Below, piece after piece: positions 6,809 through 11,520 of a stretch of 20,665 bases of DNA. A program made the position numbers and the translations under genes. The DNA is taken from the NCBI GenBank assembly GCA_025963345.1, contig JAOPUS010000313.1:1-20665 (forward strand), in the 5' to 3' direction. Position 1 is the stretch's first letter; every line of letters begins with the position of its first letter. The stretch is from Blastococcus sp. GTDB taxonomy: Bacteria > Actinomycetota > Actinomycetes > Mycobacteriales > Geodermatophilaceae. The notes below the pieces were generated by a model. It searched no databases. It worked only from the letters and a program-made list of their open reading frames with translations, and was not told the DNA's origin.

Positions 6809-6828
6809 ACGGACGCCTCTGCGTCCGT
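6809..6828 (+). promoter_or_regulatory. Perfect 8-bp hairpin in the crp leader
   Basis: ACGGACGC, loop CTCT, GCGTCCGT. It lies at the 5' end of the predicted crp mRNA and before the ribosome binding site at 6841. It may stabilise the mRNA or, as DNA, be a palindromic protein site. Confidence 0.45.
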
Positions 6829-6840
6829 CGGAACGGTTGC

Positions 6841-6847
6841 GAGAGGA
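6841..6847 (+). promoter_or_regulatory. Ribosome binding site fixing the crp start
   Basis: GAGAGGA lies 6 nt before GTG 6854. It supports that start over the in-frame ATG at 6779. Confidence 0.65.
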
Positions 6848-6853
6848 CGTGCA

Positions 6854-7528
6854 GTGGACGAGGTGCTGGCCCAGTCCGGGCTCTTCCAGGGGCTTTCGGA
6901 TGAGGCGGTGGAGCCGGTCGTCAGTCGACTGGAGATGCTCACGCTGCCCCGTGGCCGTGTCGTCTTCAACGAGGGCGAGCCGGGCGACAGCCTCTACATC
7001 GTGACGGCGGGCAAGATCAAGCTCTCCCGCCGGTCCCCCGACGGCCGCGAGAACGTGCTGGCCGTCATGGGCCCCTCGGACCAGTTCGGTGAGCTGTCGG
7101 TCTTCGACCCCGGCCCCCGCACGGCGACCGCGACCGCCGTCACGGACGTGAAGCTGGCCCGGATGCCGCAGTCGGTGCTGCGGCTCTGGATCGAGGCGCA
7201 CCCCCAGATCGGCGAGCAGCTGCTGCGCGTCCTGGCCCGCCGGCTGCGCCGCACCAACGACTCGGTCGCCGACCTCATCTTCACCGACGTCCCCGGCCGC
7301 GTGGCCAAGGCGCTGCTGCAGATGGCCGACCGCTTCGGCAGCCGCGAGACCGACGGCCTGCGCGTGAAGCACGACCTCACCCAGGAGGAGCTGGCCCAGC
7401 TCGTCGGCGCCTCCCGCGAGACGGTGAACAAGGCGCTGGCCGACTTCGTGCACCGCGGCTGGATCCAGCTGCAGGGCAAGTCGGTCGTCGTCCTCGACGA
7501 GGAACGCCTGCGCCGCCGCGCGCGCTGA
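6854..7528 (+). CDS. crp: cAMP receptor protein, Crp/GlxR-type transcription regulator
   Basis: A 224-residue global regulator, the same length as M. tuberculosis Crp (Rv3676). The N-terminal cyclic-nucleotide domain (about 1-115) includes the phosphate-binding cassette FGELSVFDPGPRTATAT with Gly79, Glu80, Arg89 and Thr90. A long dimer helix follows (about 118-145, LLRVLARRLRRTN). The C-terminal winged helix-turn-helix is about 172-205, with recognition-helix residues ASRETVNKALADF. GTG 6854, giving MDEVLAQSGLF, agrees with the usual start; the in-frame ATG 6779 would overlap the promoter. Crp in actinobacteria controls carbon, respiratory and dormancy genes. A strong hairpin 12 nt after the stop closes the transcript. 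Confidence 0.95.
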   Translation: MDEVLAQSGLFQGLSDEAVEPVVSRLEMLTLPRGRVVFNEGEPGDSLYIVTAGKIKLSRRSPDGRENVLAVMGPSDQFGELSVFDPGPRTATATAVTDVKLARMPQSVLRLWIEAHPQIGEQLLRVLARRLRRTNDSVADLIFTDVPGRVAKALLQMADRFGSRETDGLRVKHDLTQEELAQLVGASRETVNKALADFVHRGWIQLQGKSVVVLDEERLRRRAR

Positions 7529-7539
7529 CACCCCAGCGT

Positions 7540-7588
7540 TGAACCACTGAGGCCCGGAACCGCAACGGTTCCGGGCCTCGGTGGTTCA
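7540..7588. terminator. Strong hairpin terminator after crp
   Basis: A 23-bp stem (7540-7562 with 7566-7588), loop CAA, with one T-G wobble as the only imperfection. It starts 12 nt after the crp stop. Being symmetrical, it could also stop leftward transcripts leaving the NUDIX gene at 7724. Confidence 0.88.
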
Positions 7589-7678
7589 CAGGGTGGACCG
7601 GTCGCGGGGCCCGGAGGGTCCCCGACCGGGACACGGGGACGCGCTCAGCGCAGCCACGGGAGGGCTCCTGGCCGCGGT

Positions 7679-7727
7679 GTGGCCCGGAGGGTCACGAACG
7701 GCATGGCGGTGTGACCCGGAGGGTCAC
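7679..7727. repeat. Two tandem small hairpins at the 3' end of the NUDIX gene
   Basis: GTGGCCCGGAGGGTCAC (7679-7695) and GTGACCCGGAGGGTCAC (7711-7727) repeat with a period of 32 nt. The core CCCGGAGGGTCACGA is identical in both. Each folds as a 7-bp stem with a GGA loop, the first with a G-T pair. The second includes the NUDIX stop codon. A third partial core, CCCGGAGGGTC, is at 7610-7620. The rest of the 135 nt between the crp terminator and the NUDIX stop holds nothing else I recognise. Confidence 0.65.
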
Positions 7728-8521
7728 GAGGGCAATGGCATGACCACCCGGATCCGCGTCCCGTCCTCGAGCACTGCCCAGAACCCGTCGGCGGTCTTCT
7801 CGAACGTCGGGCTGATCGGGTGCAGCGGTTCCGGTGGCGAACCGGCCAGGGCGGCCGCGACATCCGGGAACGGCGCCAGCTGACCGAGCGTGTGCGTCGT
7901 CGGCGGGAGCATCGGCCGGCTCCCGGCGCTCATCTCCGCCAGCGCTGCCGCGGGCGTGAGCCACTCGGCCTCGTCGGCCTCACCGGACACGTGCCGCGCC
8001 TCCTGCCCGACCGGCAGGGCCGCTGCGAAGAACTTGGTGTCGTAGCGCCGGGTCTCCACGGGTGGGGTGATCCAGTGCGCGAACGGCCGGAGCAGGTCCG
8101 AACGCAGGGCCAGGCCCCGGCCGGCGAGCAGTTCGGCGAGGGACAGCTCCCGGGCCAGCAGCGCCTGGCGCTGCTCCTCCCAGTCGTCACCGGACACGTC
8201 CGGGACGACGGCGCCGGTCGTCGGATCACCGGCCAGCAGCACGCCGGCCTCCTCGAACATCTCCCGGACGGCGGCGCAGACGAGTTCGCGGGCGGTCCGC
8301 TCGTCGCAGCCGAAGGCCTCCGCCCACTCCGTGGGCGACGGTCCGACCCAGGCGATCTCGGTGTCGCCGTCCCGCGGGTCGACCCCACCGCCGGGATAGG
8401 CGGTCATCCCGCCGGCGAAGGGCATGCCCTTGGTGCGGCGCAGCAGGTAGACCTCGAGGCCGGGAACCCCGTCCCGCAGCAGCAGCACGGTCGCCGCCTG
8501 TCGCGGTTCCGAAGCCGTCAC
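7724..8521 (-). CDS. NUDIX hydrolase, NUDT19-like
   Basis: A 265-residue NUDIX protein. It opens with a beta strand AATVLLLRDG and LEVYLLRRTKGMPFAGG, then AYPGGGVDPRD; the rest of the box, REMFEEAGV (Arg86, Glu87, Glu90, Glu91), comes about 35 residues later. That long insertion inside the NUDIX box, together with MPFAGGM, is characteristic of NUDT19-like proteins, which act on CoA derivatives or similar diphosphates. The true substrate is unknown. Start choice: GTG 8521 has GGAG 5 nt upstream; TTG 8536, overlapping the RidA stop as TTGA, is the alternative (270 residues). It is the last gene of the DUF4177-RidA-NUDIX operon. In M. tuberculosis a metallo-beta-lactamase-fold gene (Rv3677c) holds this slot next to crp. 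Confidence 0.87.
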   Translation of the reverse strand: MTASEPRQAATVLLLRDGVPGLEVYLLRRTKGMPFAGGMTAYPGGGVDPRDGDTEIAWVGPSPTEWAEAFGCDERTARELVCAAVREMFEEAGVLLAGDPTTGAVVPDVSGDDWEEQRQALLARELSLAELLAGRGLALRSDLLRPFAHWITPPVETRRYDTKFFAAALPVGQEARHVSGEADEAEWLTPAAALAEMSAGSRPMLPPTTHTLGQLAPFPDVAAALAGSPPEPLHPISPTFEKTADGFWAVLEDGTRIRVVMPLPS

Positions 8522-8526
8522 CGGAG

Positions 8527-8530
8527 CTCC
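8527..8530 (-). promoter_or_regulatory. Ribosome binding site favouring NUDIX start at 8521
   Basis: GGAG, read leftward, with 5 nt to GTG 8521. It lies between the RidA stop and this start. Confidence 0.45.
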
Positions 8531-8532
8531 GG

Positions 8533-9015
8533 TCAACGGAGTTCGACGGTGAGCTCGACCTCCACCGGGGCGCCCAGCGGCAGCTCGGCGACACCGATGG
8601 CGCTGCGCGCGTGCCGGCCGGCCTCGCCGAAGATCTTCCCGAGCAGCTCGCTGGCGCCGTTGACCACCCGCGGCTGGCCGGTGAAGCCCTCGGCGCTGGC
8701 GACGTAGCCGACGACGCGCACGATCCGCGCGACGGAGTCCAGGCCGACGAGTTCGTCGATCGCGGCCAGCGCATTGAGGGCGCAGACCTTCGCATCGGCC
8801 GCGGCCGCCTCGACGTCGACCGAGCCGCCGACCTTGCCGGTCCGTCGCAGGCCGCCGTCGACGAAGGGCAGCTGGCCGGACGTGAAGACGAGCGAGCCGC
8901 TGCGGACGGCGGGCACGTAGGAGGCGACCGGCGCGGCCACGGCGGGCAGCCGGATGCCGAGCTCGGCCAGCCGCGCGTGCCAGCTCTGGGCCGGCGCGGA
9001 GACGGGGTCGGTCAT
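8533..9015 (-). CDS. RidA/YjgF-family protein
   Basis: A 160-residue protein of the RidA (YjgF/YER057c) superfamily, small trimeric enzymes that hydrolyse reactive enamines and imines. The family strand SGSLVFTSGQLPFVDG is at about 39-54, the helical part ALNALAAIDELVGLDSVARIVRVVGYV at about 79-105, and the final part ARSAIGVAELPLGAPVEVEL at about 136-155. Arg137 aligns with the substrate-binding Arg of RidA and Glu152 or Glu154 with its C-terminal glutamate. It is longer at the N-terminus than E. coli RidA (about 128), as in Rv3678c, its positional counterpart. ATG 9015 overlaps the stop of the DUF4177 gene (ATGA), so both are coupled. Substrate and physiological role are not evident. Confidence 0.9.
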   Translation of the reverse strand: MTDPVSAPAQSWHARLAELGIRLPAVAAPVASYVPAVRSGSLVFTSGQLPFVDGGLRRTGKVGGSVDVEAAAADAKVCALNALAAIDELVGLDSVARIVRVVGYVASAEGFTGQPRVVNGASELLGKIFGEAGRHARSAIGVAELPLGAPVEVELTVELR

Positions 9016-9182
9016 GCCGGGCGCTTGAGGTAGGCGACGAGCTGGTCGGAGCCGCCGGGACCGGGCAGGACGGTCACCAGCTCCCACCCGTCGACGCCCC
9101 AGGAATCGAGGATCGCCTTGGTGTTGTGGATCAGCAGCGGGATCGTGGCGTACTCCCACGTGCGGCGGGCCGGTTCACTCAT
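9012..9182 (-). CDS. DUF4177-family small protein
   Basis: A 56-residue protein that is easily missed because of its size. It reads MSEPARRTWEYATIPLL, then IHNTKAILDSWGVDGWELV, TVLPGP and ends VAYLKRPA. The pattern WEYxxxPL...L...GxDGWELV...LKRP is that of DUF4177 proteins, whose function is unknown. It matches Rv3678A in position and type in M. tuberculosis. ATG 9182 has TAGCGT 6 nt upstream, giving a leaderless mRNA. The stop overlaps the RidA start by four bases. Codon use is as in the neighbours. It begins the leftward DUF4177-RidA-NUDIX operon, divergent from the ArsA/Get3 pair with only 48 nt between. Confidence 0.85.
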   Translation of the reverse strand: MSEPARRTWEYATIPLLIHNTKAILDSWGVDGWELVTVLPGPGGSDQLVAYLKRPA

Positions 9183-9188
9183 GGCTGG

Positions 9189-9194
9189 ACGCTA
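9189..9194 (-). promoter_or_regulatory. Predicted -10 element for leaderless DUF4177-RidA-NUDIX operon
   Basis: TAGCGT, read leftward, 6 nt before ATG 9182. It is back-to-back with the -10 of the ATPase operon, 23 nt away, so the two transcripts probably compete or share control. Confidence 0.45.
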
Positions 9195-9217
9195 GCGCAG
9201 CCTCGGCCCGCTGCTCC

Positions 9218-9223
9218 TAGGCT
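9218..9223 (+). promoter_or_regulatory. Predicted -10 element for leaderless ATPase operon
   Basis: TAGGCT lies 7 nt before GTG 9231, the start preferred from homology. The same hexamer precedes the metallophosphoesterase at 14386. Confidence 0.5.
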
Positions 9224-9230
9224 GGTACAG

Positions 9231-10223
9231 GTGAGCCCCGATCCCTCCCCCGCGCGACTGCACGTCGTCACCGGCAAGGGCGGGACCGGCAAGACCACCG
9301 TCGCCGCCGCCCTGGCCCTCGCCCTGGCCGCGGACGGGGGTTCCGTCCTGCTCGTCGAGACCGAGGGCCGGCAGGGCATCGCCCAGCTCTTCGACACCCC
9401 GCCGCTGCCCTACCAGGAGCGCCGGGTGGCCGTCGCCCGCGGCGGCGGCGAGGTGAAAGCCCTGGCCATGGACGTCGAGGAGGCCCTCCTCGACTACCTG
9501 GACATGTTCTACAACCTGCGGCGGGCCGGCCGGGCGCTGCGCAAGATGGGCGCGATCGACTTCGCCACGGCCATCGCGCCCGGCCTTCGCGACGTGCTGA
9601 TCACCGGGAAGATCAAGGAGGCGGTGACCCGCCGCCACGACGGCCGACAGGTCTACGACGCCGTCGTCGTGGACGCGCCCCCCACCGGCCGGATCACCCG
9701 GTTTCTCGGGGTCACCGCCGAGATGTCCCAACTGGCCCGCTCCGGCCCGATCAAGACCCAGAGCGACGGCGTCATGGCGGTGCTGCGCTCGCCGCAGACC
9801 GCGGTGCACCTGGTCACCCTGCTCGAGGACATGCCGGTGCAGGAGACCACGGACGCGATCGCCGAGCTGACGAAGGCGGAGCTGCCGATCGGCTCGGTCA
9901 TCGTGAACATGGCGGCGGAGCCGGTGCTGCCCGTCGACGGCATGACCCGCGCGGCCGAGGGCCTCCTGACCGGCTCCGAGCTCCTGCCCGCGCTGGCCGC
10001 CGCCCATCTGAACGACGCCGCGACGATCGCCGAGGCGCTGGTCTGCGAGGTCACCGAGCACGCCCGCCGCTGGGCCGCGCAGGACGCCCTCCGGGACGAG
10101 GTGGAGGCGCTCGGCCGCCCGACCGTCGAGCTGCCACTGCTCCCCGGGCCGATGGACGTCGGATCGCTGTTCGAGCTCGCCGGCCGCCTCGAGGACCACC
10201 TGCGCAGCCGGGTCGCCGCCTGA
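9231..10223 (+). CDS. ArsA/Get3-family ATPase, first subunit
   Basis: A 330-residue P-loop ATPase of the ArsA/Get3/MinD group. The deviant Walker A motif GKGGTGKTT begins at residue 15 and has both the signature Lys16 and the P-loop Lys21. The switch region is VVVDAPPTGRITRFL. It corresponds to Rv3679, which forms a heteromeric pair with Rv3680 in M. tuberculosis; these have been studied as bacterial Get3-like proteins linked to envelope and redox stress. No arsenic genes (arsB, arsC, arsR) lie nearby, so an arsenite pump role is unlikely. Start GTG 9231 is chosen because it puts the P-loop at the usual distance from the N-terminus and has TAGGCT 7 nt upstream; an in-frame start at 9126 would run through the divergent promoter and gene. 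It shares one base with the next gene (TGATG). Confidence 0.92.
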   Translation: MSPDPSPARLHVVTGKGGTGKTTVAAALALALAADGGSVLLVETEGRQGIAQLFDTPPLPYQERRVAVARGGGEVKALAMDVEEALLDYLDMFYNLRRAGRALRKMGAIDFATAIAPGLRDVLITGKIKEAVTRRHDGRQVYDAVVVDAPPTGRITRFLGVTAEMSQLARSGPIKTQSDGVMAVLRSPQTAVHLVTLLEDMPVQETTDAIAELTKAELPIGSVIVNMAAEPVLPVDGMTRAAEGLLTGSELLPALAAAHLNDAATIAEALVCEVTEHARRWAAQDALRDEVEALGRPTVELPLLPGPMDVGSLFELAGRLEDHLRSRVAA

Positions 10224-11479
10224 TGGCCACGCGCTCCGAGGACATCGAACCGCAGCCCAGGGCCGCCCGCCCGGCCGCTCGACCGGGTCCCCTCGCGCCG
10301 CCCATGGAGCTGGCCGAGCTGATCAACGACCGCGAGACGCGGATCATCGTCTGCTGCGGTTCCGGCGGCGTGGGCAAGACGACGACGTCGGCGGCGCTCG
10401 CGCTGGCCGCGGCCGAGGCCGGCCGGACGGTCGTCGTCCTCACCATCGACCCGGCCCGGCGGCTGGCCCAGTCCCTCGGCCTGGTGGAGCTGGACAACGA
10501 GCCACGGCGGGTCCATATCCCCAACAGCTCGGCCACCGGGGCCGAGGGCGAACTGCACGCGATGATGCTGGACATGAAGCGGACGTTCGACGACGTCGTC
10601 GCCGCTCACTCCACGCCCGAGCGGGCCGAGGCGATCCTCGAGAACCCCTTCTACCAATCCCTGTCGTCATCCTTCTCCGGGACGCAGGAGTACATGGCGA
10701 TGGAGAAGCTGGGCCAGCTGCGGGCCAGCGACCAGTGGGACCTGATCATCGTCGACACCCCGCCGTCCCGGTCGGCGCTGGACTTCCTGGACGCCCCGAA
10801 CCGGATGAGCCGCTTCCTCGACGGCACGATGATCCGGCTGCTCACGGGTGGCGGCCGCGCCGGGCTCAAGTTCGCCAGCGCCGGGTTCATGTTCTTCAGC
10901 CGGATCATCAGCAAGATCCTGGGCGGCCAGCTGCTGCGGGACATCTCCGCCTTCGTCGCCGCGCTGGACACGATGTTCGGGGGCTTCCGCGAGCGGGCGA
11001 CCGCCACGTACGAGCTGCTCCGCCGTCCCGGCACCTGGTTCGTCGTCGTCGCCTCCCCCGAGCCGGACGCGCTCCGGGAGGCCTCCTACTTCGTCGACCG
11101 GCTGTCGGCGGAGGGCATGCCGCTGGCCGGGCTGGTGCTCAACCGCACCCATCCCCCGGCGACGACGGCGTTGTCGGCCACCCGGGCCGAGGGCGCGGCC
11201 GAGGAGGTCGCCGAGTCCGGGGTCGAGGGTGCGGAGGTCGCGGCCGCGGCGCTGCGGGTGCACGCCGACCGCATGGTGGTGGCCGCCCGCGAGCAGCACC
11301 TCGCCGACCGGTTCACCAGCGCCCACCCGGAGGTCGCCGTCCGCACCGTCCCGGCCGCCGCCGGTGACGTCCACGACCTCGACGGGCTCCGCGTCATGGC
11401 CGGGGAGCTGACCGCCCCGGACGCGGACACCCCGACCGGCACGCCGCGCACCCGAGTGCTGCCCGCGCGCCGAGGCTGA
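10223..11479 (+). CDS. ArsA/Get3-family ATPase, second subunit
   Basis: A 418-residue partner of the preceding ATPase. After a Pro/Ala-rich N-terminal tail (1-28) comes VCCGSGGVGKTTT, where Lys52 is the P-loop lysine but Ser47 stands where the signature lysine of the ArsA/Get3 class normally is. Further nucleotide motifs are TIDPARRLAQSLG and IIVDTPPSRSALDFLDAP. A hydrophobic segment around 211-240 (AGLKFASAGFMFFSRIISKILGG) may be the client or membrane-binding part. The last 25 residues are Thr/Pro-rich and disordered. Rv3680 is the positional counterpart. In M. tuberculosis whiB4 follows; here the PBP gene starts 41 nt after the stop. A function in binding hydrophobic or tail-anchored clients is inferred from the Get3 family. 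Confidence 0.92.
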   Translation: MATRSEDIEPQPRAARPAARPGPLAPPMELAELINDRETRIIVCCGSGGVGKTTTSAALALAAAEAGRTVVVLTIDPARRLAQSLGLVELDNEPRRVHIPNSSATGAEGELHAMMLDMKRTFDDVVAAHSTPERAEAILENPFYQSLSSSFSGTQEYMAMEKLGQLRASDQWDLIIVDTPPSRSALDFLDAPNRMSRFLDGTMIRLLTGGGRAGLKFASAGFMFFSRIISKILGGQLLRDISAFVAALDTMFGGFRERATATYELLRRPGTWFVVVASPEPDALREASYFVDRLSAEGMPLAGLVLNRTHPPATTALSATRAEGAAEEVAESGVEGAEVAAAALRVHADRMVVAAREQHLADRFTSAHPEVAVRTVPAAAGDVHDLDGLRVMAGELTAPDADTPTGTPRTRVLPARRG

Positions 11480-11506
11480 ACCGGGCGGTCCGGGCGTTCG
11501 GGCACG

Positions 11507-11512
11507 TATCCT
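11507..11512 (+). promoter_or_regulatory. Predicted -10 element for a leaderless PBP transcript
   Basis: TATCCT lies 8 nt before ATG 11521, in the 41-nt gap after the ATPase gene. No ribosome binding site is seen in between. Confidence 0.45.
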
Positions 11513-11520
11513 CGGCGCCG

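Noticed and set aside
7610..7727. CRISPR-like array in the tandem repeats near crp
   Set aside because: Only two full units and a partial one, the repeats are 17-nt palindromes, the spacer is 15 nt, and no cas genes are present.
9231..11479. Arsenic resistance operon
   Set aside because: ArsA homology alone; no arsB, arsC, arsR or arsD. The pair matches the Get3-like Rv3679-Rv3680 type.
11480..11520. Hidden WhiB-family gene between the second ATPase and the PBP
   Set aside because: The gap is 41 nt, too short for even a fragment with the four cysteines.
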